A stretch of 41,726 bases of DNA from Bacteroidales bacterium (lineage in GTDB: Bacteria > Bacteroidota > Bacteroidia > Bacteroidales > P3). Location: contig JAFWOP010000065.1 of NCBI GenBank assembly GCA_017545365.1, positions 1-41,726 of the forward strand. The letters run 5' to 3'. The notes beneath the pieces are model-generated. The model had not been told where the DNA came from. It did no database searches and was given only the letters and a program-made list of their open reading frames with translations. A program made the translations under genes and the position numbers. Positions 15,616 to 24,073 of the stretch are shown here, one piece after another; positions within the stretch are counted from its first letter, which is position 1, and each line of letters begins with the position of its first letter.

Positions 15616-16105
15616 TAAGCATTACCAGCCGGTCAATGTCGGGCTGGTCGGCAGGGAAAATAACATGAGCCTTTTGATAGTAGGGCAACCTTTGTGAAAG
15701 TTGCTGATGGATATATCGTCCACGTTCCTCCTCAGTCATACCGGCAAGGACGGGACGAGGCTTTTTTGATTGTGCCGCACGGCGCAAAAGCGTCTCCTCC
15801 GTCACATCGAAATAGACAGACTTGCCCTGCCCGTTTATCCATTGTATATTATCGAAATAGCAGGGAGTTCCCCCACCAGTCGAAACTACCACGTCATCGA
15901 GGTCGGCTGTGCTGTGCAACAACTTCTGTTCCAACTTACGGAAAGCCTCCTCGCCATATTTCTTGAAAAAGATAGGAATTGTGGTGTGATAATAGCACTC
16001 AAACACTTGATCCAAGTCGAGCCACTGAAAGCCCAACTTAGCAGCAAGTTTACGACCAACTGTGGTCTTCCCGCTGAACATGTAGCCAATGAGGTAGACA
16101 CGCAT
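15599..16105 (-). CDS. aroK: Shikimate kinase
   Basis: This 168-residue cytoplasmic kinase phosphorylates shikimate at O3 with ATP. The P-loop is GYMFSGKTTVGRKLA (about 7-21). The shikimate-binding Asp is in LDLDQVFE, and the Arg of FRKLEQKLL and GGGTP of STGGGTPCY are present. The lid-region arginines appear in KKPRPVLAGMTEEERGRYI. The length is standard. It is the last gene of a minus-strand run, 3 bases after the DUF4249 gene. Its tail overlaps the radical SAM gene by 17 bases in convergent orientation. Confidence 0.96.
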   Translation of the reverse strand: MRVYLIGYMFSGKTTVGRKLAAKLGFQWLDLDQVFECYYHTTIPIFFKKYGEEAFRKLEQKLLHSTADLDDVVVSTGGGTPCYFDNIQWINGQGKSVYFDVTEETLLRRAAQSKKPRPVLAGMTEEERGRYIHQQLSQRLPYYQKAHVIFPADQPDIDRLVMLITSAQ

Positions 16106-16108
16106 AGA

Positions 16109-17068
16109 CTATTCCTTTCTCGGTGGGGGGAGGGTGCCACCGTTGAGGGTGATGAGAGGAATGCGACACCGAGCGTTGGCCGCAAAGATGCCCAAGGCTC
16201 CTTGCACATTACTGTATACTGCAGGAGGCTCGGTGAGCAATTGCAGCATGCTCGTGGCATTGGCAATGTCTTTCAGATAGCGGAAACGGTCGGGGCTGAC
16301 AGTTTCGACATCCAGCGTATACTGATGGACATACGGCTGCACCTCGTTGGTGTCGCGCAACAGGATAAGCATTAAGGTGGTGTTGTGACGCTTTCCATCG
16401 AACATCTCGTCCGACGACAGCAGACGGTCAGCCGGCACAAACCCTCGGAACGACATCTCAGCAGCCAGTGTCGGGTCTATAAGAGCCTTGTCGTTACACA
16501 AAAATAGGGTGTTAAAGGTAGTGTCTATCGTGTCGTATCTGTCAAGATAGGGTATGTAGCGGCTGCCGCTGTCGCGCTGACGGACAGAAATGCAGTAGTA
16601 GTCTTTATAGTTGGGGTGGTCGTCGATGTTGAAATTGACAATCATCAGATGAAAGGCCCCGGTGTCGTTTGTCTGGGCTATTGGGGTGGTGATGACAGGC
16701 ATACGGGGGACGGTGGTGTGCGAAGTAATGGTGCGGCCACCCGCATCAATGGTGACAAACAGGCTGTCGTCCTCCTGCAGGGTGTAGTCGAAGAAATAGT
16801 TGCAGCCCTTCTGTGTAGAGGGGTGATAGGTGTTCCCATTAATACTCATCACAATATTGGCATCCTGTAAAGGATAGCCGTTGACGGTGTCGAGGAAGAA
16901 GTGGGTGTGTGCGAAATTGACGAACAGCTGTTGTTGCGCTGATGGGACAGCGTTGAGCACCAATTCAGATTGAGAAATGGACGTGTCGAATTCTATCACC
17001 TTCTCACAGGATGTCATGAAAAGGATTGAGAGCACAGCTGAGAAAACCCAATGGAGTTGTTTTTTCAT
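16109..17068 (-). CDS. DUF4249 lipoprotein, partner of the TonB receptor
   Basis: This 319-residue protein has a signal peptide and lipobox FMTSC (Cys21). The mature part begins EKVIEFDTS and continues with LVLNAVPSAQQQLFVNFAHT, the standard opening of DUF4249 proteins. It is beta-rich overall, with YCISVRQRDSGSRYIPY in the middle and a C-terminal LGIFAANA that the family keeps. DUF4249 genes are regularly placed directly after a TonB-dependent receptor, as here (12 bases). They are thought to act as surface partners, but the ligand is not known. Its stop is 3 bases before the aroK start, so translation may be coupled. Confidence 0.87.
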   Translation of the reverse strand: MKKQLHWVFSAVLSILFMTSCEKVIEFDTSISQSELVLNAVPSAQQQLFVNFAHTHFFLDTVNGYPLQDANIVMSINGNTYHPSTQKGCNYFFDYTLQEDDSLFVTIDAGGRTITSHTTVPRMPVITTPIAQTNDTGAFHLMIVNFNIDDHPNYKDYYCISVRQRDSGSRYIPYLDRYDTIDTTFNTLFLCNDKALIDPTLAAEMSFRGFVPADRLLSSDEMFDGKRHNTTLMLILLRDTNEVQPYVHQYTLDVETVSPDRFRYLKDIANATSMLQLLTEPPAVYSNVQGALGIFAANARCRIPLITLNGGTLPPPRKE

Positions 17069-17080
17069 AATAACGAAAGA

Positions 17081-19552
17081 TTAAAAATACAAAGTATAGG
17101 CCACCGAGGGCAGTATGGGGAAAATGGAGAGTTGGACAAGTGCCTTGCCATAGCCTTGATAGCTATACTGGCTGCTGGTATAAGTCAGATAGGGATTGGC
17201 ACGATTGTAAAGGTTGTACACACTGATGTTTATAGTCCTCCGCACCTTGGGCCGCCACACTGGGGCTCCGCCCTCCCCTTCTTTCACCACTGGGGTATGG
17301 GTTTTCTTGAAGGTACGGTGGAAGTTGACACTGATGTCGGCACGATGGTAATTGGGCATTCTGAAATTGTTGCGACTGGAGACATGCGAAAGCGTGTTGC
17401 CCATATTGGGGCGGCCGTCATAGTAGTCGGGGTCGTCCGAGGCCACCGGGTACTTCTCCATAGCCAATGTGGCTGTATTGCCCGTGCTGAAGACCCACGT
17501 GCCACTAACATCGAATCGGTCGCTGAACTTATAGGTGAGCACGATGGAGAGGTCGTGTCGGCGGTCGTATTTGGCTGGGAAAGGGTTGCCGTTGTTAAGT
17601 TCCTGCCCAGGTCGGTCGAACAGATGGGTCGTGCGGCTCCAAGTGTATGCCACCCATCCCGTGAGTGCCCCATAATTGCGCTGGGCAAGAAACTCCACTC
17701 CATAGGTCCACCCGTCGCCCATGCAAATCAGGTTCTCCCATCCTGTAGACACCCCGAAGGATGTCGCGCCGTCCTTGTACTCTATAATGTCGCTCATGTG
17801 CTTATAATAGCCTTCCACCGAGAAGTCCACTCCGATGTCGGTGCTATAACACAACCCTGCCGCCACCTGGTGGGCCGTCATGGGGGGTACATTGTCGGTC
17901 GACGGCACCCAAAGGTCGGTGGGCAGGCTGACGCTTGTGGTAGACAGCAGGTGCATATACTGCGACATGTAGGCATAGCCCACCTTGGCAGAGAGATTCT
18001 CGCCCAACAGAGCACGACCCGAAATGCGCGGCTGAACCGAAGGATAGAAAGCATTCTTGACACTAAAGCCGCTCACATTGAGGCCGTAGTTCACCTTGAA
18101 GATGTCATTGATGCTCCAGTCGTCCTCAGCAAACAGCACCAGCTCGCCTGCCCGCACCAGCTCTTCCTGCAGTATGGTGTCCATCTGCCATGCCTCGTTC
18201 ATCTGTATCTGGTCGAAGTAATCGATGTTGGCGCTTGCCACACTGGGACGTATGAAATGCTGCGTATAATAGGTGCCGAACTGGATATTGTGGTCGGGCG
18301 TAGGCGCGTAGGAAAAGTCAATACGGCCCGTAAGGTCTCTGATTGTGGAGACATAGTTGCCATCGATGGTCGAGACCTGCTCGCTGCCGTCGTCCAATGT
18401 GGCCACCTTCTCAATGCCGACCACCATGGCATTGGTGTATTGGGTATACGAACCCGAAAGGTTCATGAACAGCTTGGGCCCTAGTACATAATTCCACCGC
18501 AGCCCTCCTACCAGGTTGCCCCAGTTGTTGGCATAGTCGAGATACTGGTCTTCTGCCAGAGTGCTCTCCGTCCGCACCTTGGTGTAAGCGTCATCCTTAC
18601 CCATATAGAAAGTGGCATACAGACGGCTCTTGTCAGAGAACTTATGCGTCACCTTGCCGTTGAGGTCATAGAAGTAATAGCCGGCCACAAGCTTGGCCTT
18701 GCCATCCACATCGGTGGCCAGCCGCTGCACCAAAGGACGCATCAAGAAGTCGGCATAGGTACGGCGCGCAGAGAAGCAGAAGGTGGTTTTCTCCTTGACA
18801 ATAGGTCCTTCCACATTGAGCTTGGCCGAGATAAATCCAATGGAGGCATTACCATGTATCTCCTTGTCGTTTCCATTGTTGGTCGTAACGTCGAGCACAC
18901 TTGACAGCCGTCCGCCGAAACGCGCGGGGAAACTGCCTTTGAACAGGGTGACATTCTTCACCGCGTCGGCATTGAATGCCGAGAAGAACCCTCCCAAATG
19001 ATTGACATTATACAGGGGAATGCCGTCCAACAGGAAGAGGTTCTCGTCCGGCCCGCCGCCACGCACATACATACCACTGGAACCCTCATTGCCCGACTGC
19101 ACGCCCGGCAGCAGTTGGATAGCCTTGAGTATGTCGGCCTCACCAAACAGGACGGGCACCGCCTTGAGCTGCTCCACCGGCATCTCCAATGCCGATATCT
19201 GTGAAGACTCGCGTGAATTGATGCGTTGGGCGGTGACAACCACCTCTTGAAGCTGGATGCTGGGGCGTAGGCTGTAGTTGCGGACCATGTTGCCCTTCAT
19301 AGTGAGGGTGTCACAAATGGGCTCGTAGCCCACAAAGGTAATACGCAGATAGGCCGTCGGCTCCTTCAGCGTCAGGGTGTAGCGGCCGTTGACATTGGTG
19401 GTGGTGCCTTTGCCGCTGCGCGTGTCGACCACCGTGGCACCTATCAGGGTCTCGCCAGTGGAGTTGTCAACCACTGTGCCTGACACTGTGTGCTGGGCAA
19501 ACGAGGCCCACGAGGTCAGCAGCAACAAAGGCAGGATGATGTGTCGGGACAT
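17081..19552 (-). CDS. TonB-dependent outer membrane receptor
   Basis: The protein has 823 residues. The signal peptide is 1-19 (ending SFAQ). A carboxypeptidase-regulatory-like domain (about 20-105) has VSGTVVDNSTGETLIGATVV and NVNGRYTLTL. The plug domain (about 110-235) has LQEVVVTAQR, EADILKAIQLLPGVQSG, GMYVRGGGPDENLFLLDGIP and FKGSFPARFGG. A 22-strand-type barrel follows and ends in AYTLYF, with the terminal Phe needed for assembly. It imports a ligand across the outer membrane using TonB energy. There is no SusD partner; instead a DUF4249 lipoprotein follows, so polysaccharide uptake is not implied. Its start overlaps folK by 37 bases. Confidence 0.93.
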   Translation of the reverse strand: MSRHIILPLLLLTSWASFAQHTVSGTVVDNSTGETLIGATVVDTRSGKGTTTNVNGRYTLTLKEPTAYLRITFVGYEPICDTLTMKGNMVRNYSLRPSIQLQEVVVTAQRINSRESSQISALEMPVEQLKAVPVLFGEADILKAIQLLPGVQSGNEGSSGMYVRGGGPDENLFLLDGIPLYNVNHLGGFFSAFNADAVKNVTLFKGSFPARFGGRLSSVLDVTTNNGNDKEIHGNASIGFISAKLNVEGPIVKEKTTFCFSARRTYADFLMRPLVQRLATDVDGKAKLVAGYYFYDLNGKVTHKFSDKSRLYATFYMGKDDAYTKVRTESTLAEDQYLDYANNWGNLVGGLRWNYVLGPKLFMNLSGSYTQYTNAMVVGIEKVATLDDGSEQVSTIDGNYVSTIRDLTGRIDFSYAPTPDHNIQFGTYYTQHFIRPSVASANIDYFDQIQMNEAWQMDTILQEELVRAGELVLFAEDDWSINDIFKVNYGLNVSGFSVKNAFYPSVQPRISGRALLGENLSAKVGYAYMSQYMHLLSTTSVSLPTDLWVPSTDNVPPMTAHQVAAGLCYSTDIGVDFSVEGYYKHMSDIIEYKDGATSFGVSTGWENLICMGDGWTYGVEFLAQRNYGALTGWVAYTWSRTTHLFDRPGQELNNGNPFPAKYDRRHDLSIVLTYKFSDRFDVSGTWVFSTGNTATLAMEKYPVASDDPDYYDGRPNMGNTLSHVSSRNNFRMPNYHRADISVNFHRTFKKTHTPVVKEGEGGAPVWRPKVRRTINISVYNLYNRANPYLTYTSSQYSYQGYGKALVQLSIFPILPSVAYTLYF

Positions 19553-20031
19553 TCTTCTAATAATTGCGATAGTGATTTGTTGAAAACAGGATGGATAAAA
19601 TCAGGTGCCAACTGGCACAAAGGTTGCAGCACAAAGCGTCTGAGATGCATACGAGGATGAGGCAGCACAAGGTCGGGGGCATCTATCACCATAGTGTCGT
19701 AGAAAATCAAGTCAATGTCGATGGGACGCGACGAATAATATCGCGCATTCTCAACAGAACCGTTTTCTCGCCGCCGTCCGAGGATTCGTTCTATGCCCAA
19801 CGCCTCGCCCAATGCCTCATGTGGAGAAAGCGTTGTCTCCACTTGCAATGCTTTGTTGTAAAAGTTCTGAGGCTCCTCACCCGGGGCAAACATCCCCCAG
19901 GGTGCAGTCTCATAAATATTCGAAACAGCAACGACAGACCCGATACGTTCCCGTATCAGGTCTGTCGCATGGGATAGCATCTGTTGGCGGTCGCCTTGAT
20001 TGCCGCCAATCAGCAGATAGAGTGTCGGCAT
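19516..20031 (-). CDS. folK: HPPK, 6-hydroxymethyl-dihydropterin pyrophosphokinase
   Basis: This 171-residue enzyme transfers pyrophosphate from ATP to the pterin in folate synthesis. Motifs are LLIGGNQGDR (6-15), SNIYETAPWG (near 37-46), FYNKALQVET, the double-Asp metal site in SSRPIDIDLIFYD, and LPHPRMHLRRFVLQPL. The family core ends at about residue 160; the tail CPDTSSCLCCC is unusual and is encoded where the frame overlaps the signal-peptide codons of the TonB receptor (37 bases). Its ATG overlaps the preceding stop by one base (TAATG), indicating coupling to the small lipoprotein gene. It is the only folate gene in the window. Confidence 0.95.
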   Translation of the reverse strand: MPTLYLLIGGNQGDRQQMLSHATDLIRERIGSVVAVSNIYETAPWGMFAPGEEPQNFYNKALQVETTLSPHEALGEALGIERILGRRRENGSVENARYYSSRPIDIDLIFYDTMVIDAPDLVLPHPRMHLRRFVLQPLCQLAPDFIHPVFNKSLSQLLEECPDTSSCLCCC

Positions 20032-20492
20032 TACCTCACCTCGGTGAACACCATCTCAAAGTGCATTTCCATGCCAGTCTCTTCATCGCGTTCGGTCTGG
20101 GAGATAACGATAGTGTTCTCCTTCTTGTTGTAGGTGAAGGGAATGGTTGAAGTCTCTCCTTCCTCATCTACGGCGGTCAGGACACCAGCTTCACCGTCGA
20201 AAGTGTAGGAGAAAATGGTGGTTGTCTCTTCAGCGTCAAGTGGGAAAGTCATGCCCATGGCCGACACCGTGCCGCTGGTGGTCATGTTCATGGTGCCGTT
20301 GGTTGCATCGGTGAACTTCATCGTGCCATCCATAATCATGTTGATATGGGCAGCGATGCCTTCCATGGTCATGTCTTGGTCAATCACGGTGTGGGTCTTC
20401 CAGCTAGTGCCAGTGAGTTCTTTCTCCTTGTTGCACGAGGCGAACATCAGGGTGAAACAGGCCAATAAGGCCACAAACAATGTTTTCTTCAT
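20031..20492 (-). CDS. Small lipocalin-like lipoprotein
   Basis: This 153-residue protein has a signal peptide and lipobox MFASC (Cys20). The mature part has the Gly-x-Ser-Trp of LTGTSWKTHT, like the GxW start of lipocalin-type beta barrels. Alternating strands follow: GTMKFTDATNGTM, FSYTFDGEAGVLTAV and ENTIVISQTERDE. Many Bacteroidales lipoproteins have this pattern and none has a settled role. It is first in the minus-strand run and overlaps the folK start by one base. I see no strong promoter match in the 55 bases separating it from glnA, so read-through from glnA is possible. Confidence 0.75.
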   Translation of the reverse strand: MKKTLFVALLACFTLMFASCNKEKELTGTSWKTHTVIDQDMTMEGIAAHINMIMDGTMKFTDATNGTMNMTTSGTVSAMGMTFPLDAEETTTIFSYTFDGEAGVLTAVDEEGETSTIPFTYNKKENTIVISQTERDEETGMEMHFEMVFTEVR

Positions 20493-20547
20493 TTTGATAA
20501 TCTTTTTAGTGTTGATAAATATATTGGCTTTCTAAATCTCAAACAAC

Positions 20548-22053
20548 TCATCCACAGTGGATAAAACTTTCCACCAGCTCAAGAATCTTGTGCGGGTTGG
20601 TGCCAATCTCGGCACGCAGGGTGCGGTCGTTGTACTTGCGCAGCTCCTTCAAGATGCCGTCAATCAATGCGGGTGCGAAGATGCCTTTCTCCTCATAGAT
20701 GGCGCGGTCGCGCTCCAGCAGGTCGGCACTGGCGGCACAGCTGTCGGGCAGCACATCCAAACGGTTCAGCACATCCTCATGCTCGAAAATATTCACGCTC
20801 ACATAGCGGTCCTTGGCATACTGCACGGCGTTCTCCATCTCGAAGCCATGACGTGCTGCCACCGTCATGCCGGCCAGCAGCAGATAGACATTGGCACTGC
20901 CGTCGGGGGTGCGCAGCTCGATGGTCTGTTTGTACGAGAAATCCACATCGTCGTTCTTCTCCAGCGGGTTGCAATGGGCCATCATGTTGCCGCTGCCCTT
21001 GGTCCAGCCCAGTGGCACACGCACCATGGCACTGCGGTTGCGGTCACCCCAGCAAATGTTGGTCGGAGCCTCCTGATGGGGCACCAGGCGGAAGTAGCTC
21101 GTCGGGTTGGTGTCGCCAAAGGCGGTCAGCGAACCTGCCAGGCTCAGAATGCCCGCGATAGCCTTGTGGGCCACCTCGGTCAGCCCGTTCTCGCCAATGT
21201 ACATGTTCTTGCCGTCCTTGCTGATGCGGGTGTGGATGTGCATGCCGCTGCCAGCCTTGCCCACCGTAATCTTCGGGGCGAAGGTGACGGTGATACCGTA
21301 CTGGTAACCCAGCGTGCGCATAATCCATTTGGCAATCACCAGCTGGTCGGCGGCATCCTCCAGGCGGGTAGGCAGGAACTCTATCTCGTTCTGCTCATAC
21401 ATCATGTCGTCCACGCAGAAGTTGCCCACCTCGCTGTGGCCGTACTTGATGAGGCCGCCACATTCGGCAATCAGCTTCATGGCTTCCACGCGGAAGTTCT
21501 CAAACTTGCAGAAGGGGGAAGAGGCATGATAGCCGCGCTGGTCCTCAGTCATATAGCTTTCCTCCTTGGGAGCGATGACGTAGTATTCCAGCTCACCCAT
21601 CACCTCAAACTCCATGCCACCCGTAACCTCACGGAAGGCGTCGCCGGCCTTGGCCAACGTGTATTCGGGAGCCATCTCAAACGGCTCGCCGTCCTTAGTG
21701 TAGAAGTTGCAGAGCAGGTCCAGCGTGGGAATCTCGGCAAAGGGGTCGATAAAAGCCGTGCGGAAGCGGGGAATCACATACAGGTCGCTGCTGCCGGCCT
21801 CCAGGAAGGGGAACAGGCTGCTGCCGTCCACGCGCTCGCCGCTGGTCAGCACCTCGTCGGCATGCTCCAGGCTGTTGATGACGAAATTCAGCGTCTTCAG
21901 ACGCCCGTCGTTCGCCATGTAGCGGAACTTGATCATCTCGATTTCGAATTCCTCGATGACCTTGAGGATATCAGCCTTGGTGAACTCAGCCATGGGTTTT
22001 TCCAAAAACTGCACCAGGCGGTTGGGATTGAGTTTCAATTCTTCTTTTTTCAT
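20548..22053 (-). CDS. glnA: Glutamine synthetase, type I
   Basis: This 501-residue enzyme is the size of GSI rather than the 700-residue GSIII also found in this phylum. It makes glutamine from glutamate, ammonia and ATP. Visible motifs include GERVDGSSLFPF (the Asp-Gly-Ser-Ser loop), EVMGELEYYVI, QNEIEF, APKITVGKAGSGMHIH (ATP/ammonium site) and NRSAMVRVPLG. In enterobacterial GSI-beta the adenylylated Tyr lies in NLYDLP; the matching place here, NRLDVLPDSC, has Leu, so adenylylation control is unlikely. It diverges from pepP across a palindromic promoter and is followed by a short gap and the lipoprotein-folK run. Confidence 0.94.
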   Translation of the reverse strand: MKKEELKLNPNRLVQFLEKPMAEFTKADILKVIEEFEIEMIKFRYMANDGRLKTLNFVINSLEHADEVLTSGERVDGSSLFPFLEAGSSDLYVIPRFRTAFIDPFAEIPTLDLLCNFYTKDGEPFEMAPEYTLAKAGDAFREVTGGMEFEVMGELEYYVIAPKEESYMTEDQRGYHASSPFCKFENFRVEAMKLIAECGGLIKYGHSEVGNFCVDDMMYEQNEIEFLPTRLEDAADQLVIAKWIMRTLGYQYGITVTFAPKITVGKAGSGMHIHTRISKDGKNMYIGENGLTEVAHKAIAGILSLAGSLTAFGDTNPTSYFRLVPHQEAPTNICWGDRNRSAMVRVPLGWTKGSGNMMAHCNPLEKNDDVDFSYKQTIELRTPDGSANVYLLLAGMTVAARHGFEMENAVQYAKDRYVSVNIFEHEDVLNRLDVLPDSCAASADLLERDRAIYEEKGIFAPALIDGILKELRKYNDRTLRAEIGTNPHKILELVESFIHCG

Positions 22054-22078
22054 AAATGAAGTATTTTTTGAATTTGAG

Positions 22079-22112
22079 TTTGCAAAGATACGAATATTTT
22101 TTGTATCTTTGC
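22079..22112. promoter_or_regulatory. Palindromic divergent promoter of glnA and the M24 peptidase
   Basis: On the plus strand TTTG (22079-22082) is followed after 21 bases by TATCTTTG (22104-22111), about 70 bases before the peptidase ATG. On the minus strand a second TATCTTTG (22083-22090) faces glnA, about 30 bases from its ATG. The two boxes form a perfect 10-bp inverted repeat GCAAAGATAC / GTATCTTTGC with an 11-base spacer. RNA polymerases serving the two genes would compete for the site. Confidence 0.75.
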
Positions 22113-22181
22113 ACTTTCAAATTCACCTGACGTGTAACGCTCATGAAATCAAAAAGTCTAGAAATATAAAAATAATTTACC

Positions 22182-23570
22182 ATGTTTAAAAAAGAAACTT
22201 ATATCGCTCGTCGTGAGCAATTGCGCAAGGATGTGGGTCACGGCCTCATCATCATCCAAGGCAACCACGAAGCATCCTGCAACTATCCCGACAATACCTA
22301 CTGGTTCCGTCAGGACAGCACCTTCCTCTATTTCTTCGGGCTCCAGCGCGAAGACCTGATAGGCGTGCTCGACTGCGACAACGGCAAGGACTACGTCTTC
22401 GCCAACGACTACGACATCGACGACGTCATCTGGACCGGTCCCCTACCCAGCGTCAAAGAATTGGCCGCCAGCGTGGGCGTGGACAACAGCGGCGACCTCG
22501 CCGCCCTCCAGTCCCTCTGCAACAAAACCATCGGCGAAGCCCGCCGCATCCACTACCTCCCGCCCTACCGCGCCGACAACCAGCGTCAGATGAGCCTGCT
22601 GCTCGGCATCAAATACGATGCCGTCATGCGCTATGCGTCCATGGACCTCATCAAGGCCTGCGTCAAGCAACGCAGCATCAAAAGTGCCGAAGAAATAGAA
22701 GAAATCGAAAAAGCCATCGCCACCGCCTACAACATGCACGTGGGCGCCATGAAGATGGCCATGCCCGGCCGCTACGAATACGAACTGGCCGGATTCATGC
22801 AAGGCGAGGCTTGGAAGGGCAACGGCCCCGTCAGCTTCCCCGTCATCATGACCATCCACGGCGAAACCCTCCACAACCACAACCACAACCACAAACTGGA
22901 ACTCGGCCGGATGCTCGTGATGGACGCCGGCTGCGAGACCGCCATGAGCTACTGCTCCGACATCACCCGTTCCGTCCCCGTCGGCGGCAAATACAACGAG
23001 CGTCAGAAAGCCATCTACGAAATAGTCCTCAACGCCAACCTCGAAGCCATCCGCGTCACACGCCCCGGCATCACCTACCAAGAGGTGCACACCGCCGCCA
23101 GCCGTGTGCTGGCCCAAGGCTACAAAGACCTCGGCATACTGAAAGGCAACCTCGACGACATCGTCGCCAACGGCGCCCACAGCCTCCTCATGCCCCACGG
23201 CCTCGGCCACATGATGGGCCTCGACGTACACGACATGGAGAACTACGGCCAAATCAACGTGGGCTATGACGATGAAACACGCCCCAGCGAGCAGTTCGGC
23301 CTCGGAAGCCTCCGCTGCGGCCGCCGCCTACAACCAGGCTTCGTCATCACCGACGAACCCGGCTGCTACTTCATCCCCGCGCTCATCGACCAGTGGCACC
23401 AGCAAGGCACCAACAAGGACTACATCAACTTCGACGAACTCGAAAAGTGGAAAGACTTCGGCGGCATACGCATCGAAGACGACATCCTTGTCACCGACAC
23501 TGGCTGCCGCGTCCTCGGCAAACCCATCCCCAAGACCGTCGCCGAAATCGAAGCCACCATGAACAGCTGA
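22182..23570 (+). CDS. pepP: Xaa-Pro aminopeptidase, M24B family
   Basis: This 462-residue cytoplasmic metallopeptidase removes N-terminal residues preceding proline. The N-terminal creatinase-like domain (1-170) contains DNTYWFRQDSTFLYFFGL, typical of aminopeptidase P. The catalytic pita-bread domain holds all five metal ligands: Asp in VMDAGCE, Asp in CSDITRSVP, His in MPHGLGHMMGLDVHD, Glu in ITDEPGCYFIP and Glu in GGIRIEDDIL. The length is as expected. It shares a divergent promoter with glnA and is followed by a terminator hairpin at 23729. The symbol is assigned by family; pepQ-like specificity cannot be excluded. Confidence 0.94.
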   Translation: MFKKETYIARREQLRKDVGHGLIIIQGNHEASCNYPDNTYWFRQDSTFLYFFGLQREDLIGVLDCDNGKDYVFANDYDIDDVIWTGPLPSVKELAASVGVDNSGDLAALQSLCNKTIGEARRIHYLPPYRADNQRQMSLLLGIKYDAVMRYASMDLIKACVKQRSIKSAEEIEEIEKAIATAYNMHVGAMKMAMPGRYEYELAGFMQGEAWKGNGPVSFPVIMTIHGETLHNHNHNHKLELGRMLVMDAGCETAMSYCSDITRSVPVGGKYNERQKAIYEIVLNANLEAIRVTRPGITYQEVHTAASRVLAQGYKDLGILKGNLDDIVANGAHSLLMPHGLGHMMGLDVHDMENYGQINVGYDDETRPSEQFGLGSLRCGRRLQPGFVITDEPGCYFIPALIDQWHQQGTNKDYINFDELEKWKDFGGIRIEDDILVTDTGCRVLGKPIPKTVAEIEATMNS

Positions 23571-23728
23571 TTGAAAAGATAAAAAGGCAAAGGTCAAACA
23601 ACCTCGCACCATTTTGACAATAAAGCCTTTTTAAACCTCATTACGAATACAAGTAAAGCCTCCTGACATCTATAAGTAGGTCGACCGCATCCTATTGTTC
23701 TGGTTGTACCTACCCCACTCTATCACAA

Positions 23729-23767
23729 AAAGAGGATGGTCCGAACAAGTCTCCGACCACCCTCTTT
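23729..23767 (+). terminator. Terminator downstream of the peptidase gene
   Basis: AAAGAGGATGGTC (23729-23741) pairs with GACCACCCTCTTT (23755-23767) with one mismatch, leaving a 13-base loop. The T-rich sequence ATTCTTT follows. It lies about 160 bases after the pepP stop. Confidence 0.7.
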
Positions 23768-23996
23768 ATTCTTTATGTCCAAATTCGCTGAAGCACCGCC
23801 ATTTCCTTTTTACTTTTCTCTATTCTGTTTCAATTTACTGTCTTCCTTAATTTCTAAACCCAAAAGCAAGGAGTGGCAAAAACGTGTCAAAAGACAAAAC
23901 ATCCCATGGACAAACCGTCAAGGCGCAGCGAAAGCAGTGATTTGCTGACTTGGGGCGTCACTTTTGTGGCGGTCCTCCGACATGGTAGAAAAGGAA

Positions 23997-24033
23997 GTTT
24001 GCCAGGCTTCTTTGAGAAAGATGCCTGGCAAAC
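23997..24033. terminator. Perfect two-part hairpin downstream of the Sel1 gene
   Basis: GTTTGCCAGGC (23997-24007) pairs perfectly with GCCTGGCAAAC (24023-24033). Inside, TCTTT pairs with AAAGA around a GAG loop, with a single T:T mismatch between the two stems. It ends 40 bases past the stop of the minus-strand Sel1-repeat gene. There is no long T tract on either side, so it may protect an mRNA end rather than terminate. Confidence 0.6.
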
Positions 24034-24073
24034 CATATACCGTAGTCCCTAAGGGGTCAGGGTTGGGGGGGTA

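Larger units (their letters stand above)
23571..24073. other. 503-base gap between convergent genes
   Basis: No gene is supported here. A short plus-strand frame at 23736-23948 begins inside the terminator stem and has no domain. The gap holds two strong hairpins, listed separately at 23729-23767 and 23997-24033. The remainder is AT-rich with no repeat that I can see. Confidence 0.6.

Noticed and set aside
17051..18484. 477-codon plus-strand frame opposite the TonB receptor
   Set aside because: It is antisense to a clear receptor and has His/Val-rich shadow composition with no signal or motif.
20557..22059. 500-codon plus-strand frame opposite glnA
   Set aside because: It mirrors glnA codon by codon, is rich in His, Gln, Ala and Val as antisense frames are in GC-rich genes, and has no domain.
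22858..22896. CRISPR-like or short tandem look of CACAACCAC repeats
   Set aside because: This is a His-Asn repeat inside the pepP coding frame, without spacers.
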